From Micromonosporaceae bacterium (GTDB taxonomy: Bacteria; Actinomycetota; Actinomycetes; Mycobacteriales; Micromonosporaceae), in contig WHTQ01000018.1 in NCBI GenBank assembly GCA_009377645.1, positions 1 through 58,183 on the forward strand: 58,183 nucleotides of DNA. The letters are read 5' to 3'. The position numbers were made by a program, and so were the translations under genes. Position 1 is the stretch's first letter; each line of letters begins with the position of its first letter. A model generated the notes under the pieces. It saw only the letters and a list, made by a program, of their open reading frames with translations. It was not told the DNA's origin and ran no database searches. Of the stretch, positions 17,006 through 25,083 are shown piece by piece.

Positions 17006-17244
17006 GCCTGCACCTCCGCCCACCTGTCGGACTCACCGGTACTGGAGCCGCAACTGAGCGTATGTCGTTGCGGGCTACTTCGCCAACCGATCGCCCAACT
17101 TGCCTGGCACACACCCCGTTTACCAGCCGCCGTCGCCGGCACCGGCCATCGTAACTGGCCGTACGTCCGATCCGGTAGCCCTCCGTTGGGGGGTTGGCGT
17201 GAGCATCTTCACTGCCCTCGCCGGGAAACCGGCGAACGCCCAGG

Positions 17245-17895
17245 TCAGCCGCCTTCTAGCCGGCCGGAACCGGACCCGCCCGGGGCCGGCCCGAGCTCCC
17301 ACCGGACGATCGGGCGGGGCCGGGAGGTCGGCGTGGCCCGCCGGATGGCCGCCACCTCGAAACCCGCCCGCTCGAACATGGTGACCGTGCCGGTGTTCGC
17401 CGAACCGGCCGGAACCCGCCCGCCGCCGGTATCGACCGGATAGGCTTCCAGGGTGGCGGCGCCGTGCCGGCGCGCGTGCGCGACGGCCGCGGCCAGCAGG
17501 GTAGTGCCGACGCCGTGGCCTCGCTCCGCACGGCAGACCACGAAGCACACGATCGACCACACCGGACGATCGTCCAGCGGGGCGAGCACCGTCGAGTGCA
17601 CCAGCCGCGGATAGCTCGCTCGCGGCCCCACGCTCACCCAGCCGACCGCCCGGCCATTCCGCAGCGCCACCAGCCCGGGCGCCGGGTCGCCCGCCTCCCC
17701 CTGCTCCGCCAGCCCGAGCAGCCAGGCGCGGTTCTGTTCCGCCTCCGCCTTCGACCCGGCGGCGCCGCGCACCCGCCAGAACGCGCACCAGCACCATCGC
17801 GGCTCCCCGCCCTCGCCGAACAGGTCGGCCAGGGCGTCGAAGGTCGCCGGAGTCAGCGGCACGATCTCCAGGTCGGTACGCGGGTCGGTGGTCAT
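17245..17895 (-). CDS. GNAT-family N-acetyltransferase
   Basis: A 216-residue GNAT acyltransferase. Acetyl-CoA-binding motif A is seen at FVVCRAERGHGVGTTLLAAAVAHA, and a C-terminal strand-helix VTMFERAGFEVAAI follows. The N-terminus contains a Trp/Cys cluster (RWCWCAFWR) typical of a sub-group with unknown substrates. ATG 17895 has GGAGGA 5 bases upstream. It is divergent from the glycosyltransferase gene. Confidence 0.85.
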   Translation of the reverse strand: MTTDPRTDLEIVPLTPATFDALADLFGEGGEPRWCWCAFWRVRGAAGSKAEAEQNRAWLLGLAEQGEAGDPAPGLVALRNGRAVGWVSVGPRASYPRLVHSTVLAPLDDRPVWSIVCFVVCRAERGHGVGTTLLAAAVAHARRHGAATLEAYPVDTGGGRVPAGSANTGTVTMFERAGFEVAAIRRATPTSRPRPIVRWELGPAPGGSGSGRLEGG

Positions 17896-18016
17896 CGGTC
17901 TCCTCCGGGTCGCTGGGCCGGCCAGCCCATTGTCCGGGCCGTTGAGGACAGCTGCTGTCACCGGGGACGGCCTCGCTGGGTGATCCGGCTCGACCTGGCC
18001 GCCTCCTGATCGGACG

Positions 18017-18044
18017 GTTCCGGCAGTCGGGTTCCGGCAGTCGG
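18017..18044. repeat. perfect 14-base tandem direct repeat in the GNAT/glycosyltransferase gap
   Basis: GTTCCGGCAGTCGG occurs twice head to tail without spacer, about 20 bases before a -10-like TACTGT (18065-18070) of the glycosyltransferase gene. It may be a regulator site or a simple slippage product. Confidence 0.5.
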
Positions 18045-18119
18045 CGAACTCACCTGATCCGCCGTACTGTGAAGGCCCGTACCAACCGCCAGGGAGTCGG
18101 GTGAGGAGGAGTCGCGTCG

Positions 18120-19244
18120 ATGCGGGTTCTGGTGGTCCCCGCGCCACTGCTCGGGTACGCGCAGTCATTGGTGCCACTGGCCTGGGAGCTGCGCACGGCC
18201 GGCCACGAGGTGCTGGTGGCCACGGCCGGCGAGGCGGTACGGGTGGCCGAGTCCGGCCTGCCGGTGGTCGACGTGGCCCGCGGCTTCGCGTTGCGCCGCA
18301 CGATGCGCCGGATGGCGCTGCGCAACCCGGTGCTGGCCACGGCCGAGCGGGCCGGTCGGGCCGGGCCGCGCGGGGTGGTCACGCTGTTCGGCGAGATCAA
18401 CGACGAGCTGGCCGACGGCGCCGTGGCGGTCGCCGACGAGTGGCTGCCTGAGCTGGTGCTCCACGACGCGCTGGCGCCGGTCGGGGCGCTGGTGGCCGCC
18501 CGGCGCGGCGTGCCGGCGGTGCTGTGCGACTCCACTCTGTACGACGGGCACCACCTCAGCTTCGCCGCCACCGGGCACCTCAGCTACGCCTGCGGCCGGC
18601 ACAGCGTCCCGGAGCCGGCGTCCCCGGCCGCGGTGGTCCGGTTGGCCCCGCCGAGCCTGGTCGGGCCCCGACCCGGCTGGCGGATGCGGTACGTGCCCTA
18701 CGACAGCGGGGTGGCGCCGGCCGGGTGGCTGGACGAGCCGCCGGAGCGGCCCCGGATCGTGGTGGTCGCCAGCCATCCGGCCGGCTCGGATCCGGCGCTG
18801 ATGCGCACCGTGGTCCAGGCCGCCCCGCAGCTGGACGCCGAGCTGGTGCTGGTGCGGCCGGACCTCGGCACCGGTCCGCCACTGCCGGGCAACGTGCGGG
18901 TGGTGGAGTGGACCCCGCTGAGCCGACTGCTGCCGCGAAGCTCCGGGCTGGTGCACCACGGCGGCGCGGCGACCGTGCTGGCCGGGCTGGTGCACGGGGT
19001 TCCGCAGCTGGTCGTACCGGACGCCGGAGAGCGCCGGCACAACGCCGGGCTGGTCTACCGCCGCGGCGTCGGGCTGGTGGGCGCCCGGCGCAACGTGACC
19101 CCGACCCTGCTGCGCCGGCTGGTCGGCCAGGAGTCGCTGGCGCTGGCCGCCGCCGAGGTCCGGGCCGAGATGACCAGCGCACCGGACCCGGCGGAGATCG
19201 CCGCCAAGCTGGCCGAGCTGGCCGGCACCAGCACGCATTGGTAG
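18120..19244 (+). CDS. GT-B fold glycosyltransferase (GT1/MGT type)
   Basis: A 374-residue protein resembling macrolide/UGT-type glycosyltransferases. The N-terminal acceptor half starts MRVLVVPAPLLGYAQSL. The C-terminal nucleotide-sugar half has HHGGAATVLAGLVHGVPQLV and a late ERRHNAGLVYRRGVGL element, as in EryCIII-like enzymes. Acceptor and sugar are unknown; no biosynthetic cluster surrounds it. GAGGAGGAG lies 8 bases before the ATG. Confidence 0.88.
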   Translation: MRVLVVPAPLLGYAQSLVPLAWELRTAGHEVLVATAGEAVRVAESGLPVVDVARGFALRRTMRRMALRNPVLATAERAGRAGPRGVVTLFGEINDELADGAVAVADEWLPELVLHDALAPVGALVAARRGVPAVLCDSTLYDGHHLSFAATGHLSYACGRHSVPEPASPAAVVRLAPPSLVGPRPGWRMRYVPYDSGVAPAGWLDEPPERPRIVVVASHPAGSDPALMRTVVQAAPQLDAELVLVRPDLGTGPPLPGNVRVVEWTPLSRLLPRSSGLVHHGGAATVLAGLVHGVPQLVVPDAGERRHNAGLVYRRGVGLVGARRNVTPTLLRRLVGQESLALAAAEVRAEMTSAPDPAEIAAKLAELAGTSTHW

Positions 19245-19288
19245 CGTTCATGGGCGCGATCCGAGGTGACAGGACGCGGGAGCCGGAT

Positions 19289-20011
19289 GTGAGTGGGAAT
19301 GCCGGGTCAAACCGCCGGCGCCGTGAGCGCCGCCGGGTCGCCGACGCCGCCGAGGACCAGCCAGCTGACCTGATCGTCATCTCTCCGTTGTCGGACTTCA
19401 CCTGCGTGGGCTGCGGGGACGAGCCCGGCGGCGGGCTGGTCATGGAAGCGGCCGGGCCGCTCTGCCTGGGCTGCACCGATCTGGACCACCTCACGTACCT
19501 CCTGGCCGGCGACGCCGCCCTCACCCGGCGCGCCAGGAAGGCCAGCGGCCTGTCCGCCGTGGTGGTTCGCTTCAGCCGCTCCCGCAAGCGGTACGAGCGG
19601 CAGGGCGTTCTGGTCGAGGAGGAGGCACTGGCGCAGGCCGAGCAGCACTGCCTTGCCGACGAGGAGGTACGCGCGAGGCGGCGGGAACGGGACCGGCTGC
19701 GCCGCGCCGAGCAGGACGTGGAGTTCCAGGCGCAGCTGGCGGCGGCGGTCGTCCGGCTGTTCCCGGGCTGCCCACCGAGCCGAGCCGAGGCGATCGCCCG
19801 GCACACCGGAGCCCGCGGCAGCGGCCGGGTAGGACGGTCCGCCGCCGGGCGATCGCTCGACGACGCGGCGGTGACCCGTGCGGTCGTCGCGTCGGTCCGG
19901 CATCAGGAGACCGGCTACGACCGCCTGCTGATGTCCGGCATCGGCCGTAGCGAGGCTCGCGAACAGGTGCGCGACGAGATCGAGCGAACGCTGGACCGCT
20001 GGCGCCGATAA
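19289..20011 (+). CDS. DUF2293-domain protein
   Basis: About 240 residues. A basic N-terminal tail is followed by a Cys pair region (FTCVGCGDE and LCLGCTDL) that looks like a small zinc-binding knuckle, then a charged helical part. The C-terminal domain of about 85 residues (LFPGCPPSRAEAIARHT to the end) I recognise as DUF2293, of unknown function. GTG 19289 has GGGAG 6 bases upstream; an in-frame ATG at 19250 would add 13 residues. It is convergent with the methyltransferase gene. Confidence 0.75.
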   Translation: MSGNAGSNRRRRERRRVADAAEDQPADLIVISPLSDFTCVGCGDEPGGGLVMEAAGPLCLGCTDLDHLTYLLAGDAALTRRARKASGLSAVVVRFSRSRKRYERQGVLVEEEALAQAEQHCLADEEVRARRRERDRLRRAEQDVEFQAQLAAAVVRLFPGCPPSRAEAIARHTGARGSGRVGRSAAGRSLDDAAVTRAVVASVRHQETGYDRLLMSGIGRSEAREQVRDEIERTLDRWRR

Positions 20012-20049
20012 CCGGCCACGCACCCTCCGATGAGGCGGCGATGTGAGGG

Positions 20050-20901
20050 TCAGGGCTTGGTGGCGGTGTAGACCAGATACCGCCAGGCATCGCGGTGCCG
20101 GTACGTCTCCACGCCGCTGAGCGAGTTGACCACCTTCGCGGTCCGGCCCGACCACCGCCCGACCAGATAGGGCAGCCGACCGAGCAGGTAGAACGCCCGC
20201 AACATCGGCAGCATCCGCTCGGTCACGTCGGTCGCGGACTCGACCGCGAAGCCGGCCTTCGCCAGCAGCTTCTCCAGCTCGCCGTGGTAGAGCCTCAGCC
20301 AGGCCGGCATCGCGGCCAGGTCGCAGACCAGCTCGATCGCCCGGTTGGAAGCCTCGGGCACCTGTTCGGCCGGGGTGCGCGAATACTCGAACAACACCAG
20401 CCGGCCGCCCGGCTTCAGGACTCGCCAGAACTCGCCGAGCACCGCCTCCGGGTCCGCCGCGTGCACCAGCGTCTCCATTGTGTAGACCGCATCGAAGGAA
20501 CCGGAGACGAACGGCAACCGGTGATAGTCGGCCTGCCCGAACCTCGTCCGGTCGGCCAGTCCGGCCGCGGCGCTGCGCCGGCGGGCGGTGGCCAGGTTGA
20601 AGTCGAGAATGTCGATCCCGATGACATCCAGGCCCGGGTCGCGCGCCAGGCTGCGCGCCACCGCCCCCATCCCGCACCCGGCATCCAGCACCCGGGCTCC
20701 CGGCCCGACCGCGAGCCGCCCGGCGAGCACCCGCTCCATCCGCCGCATCGCCGCGCCGAACCGCCACATCGACTGGCCGCGCTCGTACCATCCGAAGTGC
20801 TTCGTCCCGCCGAGCAGCAACTGGTAGCCGATCCGTGACTCGGTTCGGTCGTAGTAACGCCACACCCGTCGCAGGTTCCTGCCGGCAGCGGGATCCGACA
20901 C
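20050..20901 (-). CDS. SAM-dependent class I methyltransferase
   Basis: A 283-residue methyltransferase. Motif I is VLDAGCGMGAVARSL, then IDILDFNLATAR, with YHRLPFVSGSFDAVYTMETLVHA as motif II/III and LKPGGRLVLFEYS following. The N-terminal segment (RVWRYYDRTESRIGYQLLLG) and overall layout resemble sterol C-24 and tocopherol methyltransferases, so a lipid or small-molecule substrate is likely. The GTG at 20901 starts about 64 bases after the ATPase gene on the same strand. Confidence 0.85.
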   Translation of the reverse strand: MSDPAAGRNLRRVWRYYDRTESRIGYQLLLGGTKHFGWYERGQSMWRFGAAMRRMERVLAGRLAVGPGARVLDAGCGMGAVARSLARDPGLDVIGIDILDFNLATARRRSAAAGLADRTRFGQADYHRLPFVSGSFDAVYTMETLVHAADPEAVLGEFWRVLKPGGRLVLFEYSRTPAEQVPEASNRAIELVCDLAAMPAWLRLYHGELEKLLAKAGFAVESATDVTERMLPMLRAFYLLGRLPYLVGRWSGRTAKVVNSLSGVETYRHRDAWRYLVYTATKP

Positions 20902-20964
20902 CAGCTCGCTCCGTTCCTACTCGCTCTCCAGGATCGACCCAGACTACGTGGACGTGCCGGCGGC

Positions 20965-22425
20965 TCAGCCCGACGCGTACAGATCCGGGAGCCCGACCAG
21001 CTGGATCCGCTCGTCGCTGGCGGCAGCGGCTCGCAGTTGTTCGTCGAAGCCGGCCCCGCTGTAGCAGGTGAACCTGGTGGCGTCGGTGTCGAACCCCCGC
21101 CCGGCCAGCAGCTGGGCCGCCCGGCGGAGCCGGTCCACCTGTGCCAGGGTCATGACCTTGCCCCACTTCGCCTCGCCGAGCGAGAGCACCTGGCGCGGCC
21201 GGTCCGGCTGGGCGGGGGCGAACACGACCACGTCAACCTGGATCTGGGTCCGGCCGGTTGGGTCGGTGACCACGCCCGCGCCGACCTCGCCCGGTAGCAC
21301 ACCGAACACCTCGGGCTCGGCGAGCAGTGCCCACCGCCGGCACAGGCTCTCGAAGTGCGGGCCGAGCACCTGCGCGGTGAACCGAGGACGGGCGTCGGAC
21401 CAGACCGCCTCCGCCCGGCCCGCCTCCAGCCGCCCCCACTGCGGCCGGCCGACGACCTCGTAGAACACGATCAGCGGCTCCGCGATCCGGTACCGCGACC
21501 GGCCCGATCGGAACACGTCCTCCTCCCGTACCAGCAGGCCGGTGTCCTCCCACACGTGGAGGTAGTGGGTGAGGTCGGTGGCCTTCCGGCCGACGTGCGT
21601 GGCGATGCCGCCCCGGGTGTTGTTGCCGGCGGCGACCGCGGCCAGGACCGAGTGATAGAGGCTGGTTTCGCGCATGCCGGTGACCTCCTCGGCCAGCTGG
21701 TAGCGCGCCTCCAGGAACAACGGAGTGCCCGGGTTCAGCACGGTCCGCAGAACCCAGCCGTCGAAGTCGGCCTGATCCCGGGGGTGGTCGTCGTTGACGT
21801 ACGCCCGGTAGGCGGGGGTTCCGCCCACCACGGCGTGGGTGAGGGCGGCCAGCCGGGGATCGGCAATGCCCCAGTACCGGGCCGCCAGCCGGTAGTCGAA
21901 CGGCCGCACCACCAGCTCGAGGTTGGCCCGTCCGCGCAATGGCGCGTTGCCGGCGAGCAGCCGACCCATGACCGACAACGCCGAACCACACAGCAGCAGC
22001 GACGGCCCGCTGCCCCGAGTTGCACCCCGGTCGATCTCCCGTTGCAGGATCGATGGCAGGGCGGTCGCCACGTCGGTGAGGTACGGGAACTCGTCGACCA
22101 CGACGACGGCCGACCGCAGCGACGGCGAGGTGTACAGGAAGGTGACGGCCTCGTTCCAGTCGGCGAAGCGCGGCGGCACCGGACTGTCGAGGTGACCGCC
22201 GACCGCCTCCGCGAACAGGGCCAACGACTCGCTCGCGGTGGCCTGAGTGGCCCCGAAGTACAGCCCACCCGTGCTGGCCGCCAGCGCCTCGAGAAGGTAG
22301 GTCTTACCCTGCCGGCGGCGGCCGGTGACCACGCCGAGCTGTGGCCGCTCGCCTGCCCGCTCGGCGAACCGGGCGAGGTGCTGCCACTCGAAGTCACGAT
22401 CGAAGATGTAGCCGGGCTTGTCCAT
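20965..22425 (-). CDS. archaeal-type AAA ATPase with C-terminal DUF234 nuclease-like domain
   Basis: A 486-residue P-loop ATPase of the family common in archaea. Walker A GRRRQGKT is at residues 35-42 and Walker B VVVVDEF ends at D111-E112. A middle winged-helix-like region follows (about 260-320). The C-terminal DUF234 domain has a PD-(D/E)xK-like pattern: D398 in QIQVDVVVF and E418-x-K420 in LGEAKWGK. The role is unclear; a defence or DNA-handling function is often suggested, without proof here. ATG 22425 has GGAGGG 9 bases upstream. The longer start at 22470 sits inside the -10 box and is rejected. Confidence 0.82.
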   Translation of the reverse strand: MDKPGYIFDRDFEWQHLARFAERAGERPQLGVVTGRRRQGKTYLLEALAASTGGLYFGATQATASESLALFAEAVGGHLDSPVPPRFADWNEAVTFLYTSPSLRSAVVVVDEFPYLTDVATALPSILQREIDRGATRGSGPSLLLCGSALSVMGRLLAGNAPLRGRANLELVVRPFDYRLAARYWGIADPRLAALTHAVVGGTPAYRAYVNDDHPRDQADFDGWVLRTVLNPGTPLFLEARYQLAEEVTGMRETSLYHSVLAAVAAGNNTRGGIATHVGRKATDLTHYLHVWEDTGLLVREEDVFRSGRSRYRIAEPLIVFYEVVGRPQWGRLEAGRAEAVWSDARPRFTAQVLGPHFESLCRRWALLAEPEVFGVLPGEVGAGVVTDPTGRTQIQVDVVVFAPAQPDRPRQVLSLGEAKWGKVMTLAQVDRLRRAAQLLAGRGFDTDATRFTCYSGAGFDEQLRAAAASDERIQLVGLPDLYASG

Positions 22426-22465
22426 CCAGTGCCGCCCTCCGGTACCGAGGAACACGATCCTTAGA

Positions 22466-22471
22466 ATCATA
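22466..22471 (-). promoter_or_regulatory. TATGAT -10 box of the ATPase gene
   Basis: A near-consensus TATGAT on the minus strand, rare in this GC-rich sequence, just past the leuS stop. It would start transcription near 22459 and so favours the ATG at 22425. No clear -35 is seen. Confidence 0.5.
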
Positions 22472-22514
22472 TTCCTCGCCTGTACGCGGCGTCGCTGCGG
22501 GCTGTCCGAGCAGG

Positions 22515-24890
22515 TCAGCCAGGGACGACGTTGACCAGCCGGGGTGGTCGGACCACCACCCGGCCGACCGGCCGTCCGGCCAGCGCCTCGCGGACCGCCG
22601 CCGAGGCCAGCGCCAGCTCCCGCAGCTCCGCCTCCCCCACCTCAGGCGGCACCTCGATCCGGTCCCACAGCTTGCCCGCGACCTGGACCACACAGGTGAC
22701 CGAGCGGACCTCCGCCAGCTCCGGGTCGGCCACCGGCCAGCCGGCCAGCGCCACCGTCGGCGGGTGGCCCAGCCGCTGCCACATCTCCTCGGCGGTGTAC
22801 GGGGCGACCAGGCTCAGCATCACCGCCAACGCCTCGACCGCCTCCCGGACCGCCGGGTCGGCCGGCCCGCAGCCGCCATCCACGGCCCGCCGGACCGTGC
22901 TGGCCAGCGACATCAGCCGGGCCACGGCCACATTGAACCGGCGCTCCTCCACGTGAGCGGTGACCTCGGCGACGGTGCGGTGAGTGGTCTCGCGCACCGC
23001 CGGGTCCCCGGTGCCGGGGTCCCCACCGGGCGGCGCGGTCACCGCACCGGCCAGCCGAAGCACCCGGTGCAGGAACCGCTGCGCGCCGACCGGCGAGATG
23101 TCGGCCCAGTCGATGTCCTCGGCCGGCGGGCCGGCGAACACCAGCGCCAGCCGCACCGCGTCCACCCCGTACGCGTCCAGCTGCTCGGCCAGATCCACCC
23201 CGTTGCCCAGGGACTTGCTCATCGACGCCCCCTGGTTGATCACCTGGCCCTGGGTCAGCAGCCGGGTGAACGGCTCGGAGACCTCCACCCACCCCAGGTC
23301 GTGCAGCACCTTGGTGATGAACCGGGCGTACAGCAGGTGCCCGGTGGCGTGCTCGGCGCCGCCGACGTACTGGTCCACTGGCAGCCACCGCCGCACCTCG
23401 GCCGGGTCGAACGGCCCGCCGGCGTACTCCGGCGAGCAGTAGCGCAGGAAGTACCACGAGGAGTCCACAAAGGTGTCCATGGTGTCGGTGTCCCGCCGGG
23501 CCGGGCCGCCGCACCGGGGACAGTCCACGGAGACCCACTCCTTCGCCGCCGCCAGCGGCGAGACCCCGCGTGGCGCCAGGTCCGAACCGCGCAGGTCCGG
23601 CAGCTCCACCGGCAGGGCATCATCCAACACGGCCACCTCGCCACACTGCCCGCAGTGGACAATCGGGATCGGGCAGCCCCAGTACCGCTGGCGCGAGATC
23701 AGCCAGTCCCGCAGCCGGTAGCGGACCCCCGGCCGGCCGCCAGCGGGCGTAGCGCCAGCGGGCGTAGCGCCAGCGGAGCCCGCCCCGGCGGTCCGGGTGA
23801 CCGGCAGGCCGTGCCCGGTAGCGAACTGCTCGTCCCGCGGGTCATGACCGGGCACCCCCATCACCGCGCCGGTGCCGTAGTCGGCCAGCACGTAGTCGGC
23901 GGCGTACACCGGAACCGGCCGGCCGGTGGCTGGGTTGGTCGCGTACCCGCCCAGGAACACCCCGGTCTTGGCCAGGTCGGTGGACAGCCGCTCGATCTCG
24001 GTGCGCCGCCGGGTCTGCTCCCGGTACGCGGTCAGCGCCGCGGCTTGCTCCGGCGCGCAGATCTCGTCCGCCAGCGCCGCCTCCGGCGCGACCGCCAGGA
24101 AGGTGGCGTCCGGCAGGGTGTCCGGCCGGGTGGTGAACACGGTGACCGGCTCCGCCCGCCCCGTCACCTGCCCCGTCACCGGAAAGTCCACAAAGGCGCC
24201 CTCGGACCGGCCGATCCAGTTGCGTTGCATGGTCAGCACCGACTCCGGCCAGCCGCCGGCCAGCCCGGCCAGGTCGTCCAGCAGCCGCTGCGCGTACGCG
24301 GTGATCCGGAAGAACCACTGGGTCAGCTCCCGCCGGGTGACCTGAGCGCCGCAGCGCTCGCAGCGGCCACCGACCACCTGCTCGTTGGCCAGCACGGTCT
24401 GGTCGCCGGGGCACCAGTTCACCCAGGATGCCTTCCGGTAGGCCAGCCCGCGCTCGTACAGGCGCAGGAACAGCCACTGGGTCCACCGGTAGAACTCGGG
24501 GTCGCAGGTGTGCAGCCGGCGGGACCAGTCGACGCTGACCGCGTACCGTCGCAGCGAGGCGGCCTGGGTCGCGATGTTCGCGTAGGTCCACTGCGCCGGG
24601 TGGCTGCCGCCGCGGATCGCCGCGTTCTCGGCCGGCAGGCCGAACGCATCCCACCCGACCGGGTGCAGCACCTGGTAGCCACGCTGGAACCAGTACCGGG
24701 CCAGCAGGTCGCCGAAGACCAGCGCCTCGGCGTTGCCCATGTGCAGGTCGCCGGACGGGTACGAGAACATGTCCAGCAGGAAGCGGCGCTCCCGCCCCCC
24801 GCCGGCCCGCCGGTCGGCGCGGAACGGGTCCAGCTCCTGCCAGACCGGCAGCCACCTCGCTTCGATGGCGCGGTGATCGTACGGGCGCAT
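22515..24890 (-). CDS. leuS: leucyl-tRNA synthetase
   Basis: A 791-residue class I synthetase that charges tRNA-Leu. It has the HIGH-type signature HMGN at 50-53, the zinc/Cys cluster region ([20 protein letters not shown]), the CP1 editing domain ([16 protein letters not shown]), the KMSKS-type SMSKS and a C-terminal tRNA-binding region. The ATG at 24890 gives [13 protein letters not shown]; the frame runs upstream through the leader but has no better start. A linker after the editing domain is [13 protein letters not shown], encoded by a 15-base tandem repeat. Expression is probably controlled by the attenuator upstream. Confidence 0.97.
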   Translation of the reverse strand: MRPYDHRAIEARWLPVWQELDPFRADRRAGGGRERRFLLDMFSYPSGDLHMGNAEALVFGDLLARYWFQRGYQVLHPVGWDAFGLPAENAAIRGGSHPAQWTYANIATQAASLRRYAVSVDWSRRLHTCDPEFYRWTQWLFLRLYERGLAYRKASWVNWCPGDQTVLANEQVVGGRCERCGAQVTRRELTQWFFRITAYAQRLLDDLAGLAGGWPESVLTMQRNWIGRSEGAFVDFPVTGQVTGRAEPVTVFTTRPDTLPDATFLAVAPEAALADEICAPEQAAALTAYREQTRRRTEIERLSTDLAKTGVFLGGYATNPATGRPVPVYAADYVLADYGTGAVMGVPGHDPRDEQFATGHGLPVTRTAGAGSAGATPAGATPAGGRPGVRYRLRDWLISRQRYWGCPIPIVHCGQCGEVAVLDDALPVELPDLRGSDLAPRGVSPLAAAKEWVSVDCPRCGGPARRDTDTMDTFVDSSWYFLRYCSPEYAGGPFDPAEVRRWLPVDQYVGGAEHATGHLLYARFITKVLHDLGWVEVSEPFTRLLTQGQVINQGASMSKSLGNGVDLAEQLDAYGVDAVRLALVFAGPPAEDIDWADISPVGAQRFLHRVLRLAGAVTAPPGGDPGTGDPAVRETTHRTVAEVTAHVEERRFNVAVARLMSLASTVRRAVDGGCGPADPAVREAVEALAVMLSLVAPYTAEEMWQRLGHPPTVALAGWPVADPELAEVRSVTCVVQVAGKLWDRIEVPPEVGEAELRELALASAAVREALAGRPVGRVVVRPPRLVNVVPG
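23738..23776. repeat. 15-base tandem repeat inside leuS
   Basis: The unit CGCCAGCGGGCGTAG (plus strand) occurs at 23738-23752 and 23753-23767, with a 9-base partial third copy to 23776. It encodes the Ala/Gly/Thr/Pro linker [13 protein letters not shown], so copy-number change keeps the frame. Confidence 0.8.
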
Positions 24891-24926
24891 GACGGTGCTC
24901 CTCGGCGTCGGGTCCGGACATGAACA

Positions 24927-24950
24927 GACCCCCCGGGCAACCGAGGGGTC
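24927..24950 (-). terminator. attenuator hairpin in the leuS leader
   Basis: On the minus-strand RNA, GACCCCUCGG pairs with CCGGGGGGUC (10 pairs, one G-U) around a UUGC loop, followed by UGUUC. It lies between the leader peptide and leuS, where it can stop transcription before leuS. An upstream partly self-complementary segment (24960-24985) could form the competing structure; I did not model it. Confidence 0.55.
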
Positions 24951-24988
24951 AGCCGCGCCGACGCGGTGTGTCGAACACCCGCTGCAGG

Positions 24989-25024
24989 TCAGCGCGGCCG
25001 GGCAAGGAGCAGTGCCGTCCGCAT
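24989..25024 (-). CDS. leucine-rich leader peptide of leuS
   Basis: An 11-codon frame encodes [11 protein letters not shown] and then TGA. Its three consecutive Leu codons are CTG, CTC and CTT. It precedes leuS on the same strand and is followed by a strong hairpin. This is the arrangement of ribosome-mediated attenuation: shortage of charged tRNA-Leu stalls the ribosome at the Leu run and allows read-through into leuS. Attenuators upstream of leuS have been predicted in some Streptomyces. A -10 TACGCT lies 6 bases before the ATG, so the leader mRNA may begin at its start codon. Confidence 0.7.
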   Translation of the reverse strand: MRTALLLARPR

Positions 25025-25030
25025 GTTCAC

Positions 25031-25036
25031 AGCGTA
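25031..25036 (-). promoter_or_regulatory. -10 box of the leuS leader transcript
   Basis: TACGCT on the minus strand, 6 bases before the leader-peptide ATG. The divergent subtilase gene has its own -10 TAGGCT at 25053-25058, so two promoters are packed back to back. Confidence 0.5.
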
Positions 25037-25083
25037 GCAACGGTTCCGCGGTTAGGCTACCCTCTTACCCGGAGGTGGTGCGG

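Noticed and set aside
24891-25083. T-box riboswitch upstream of leuS
   Set aside because: I see no T-box consensus (GGUGG..ACC type) or Stem I signature; the Leu-rich leader peptide and hairpin explain the region better.
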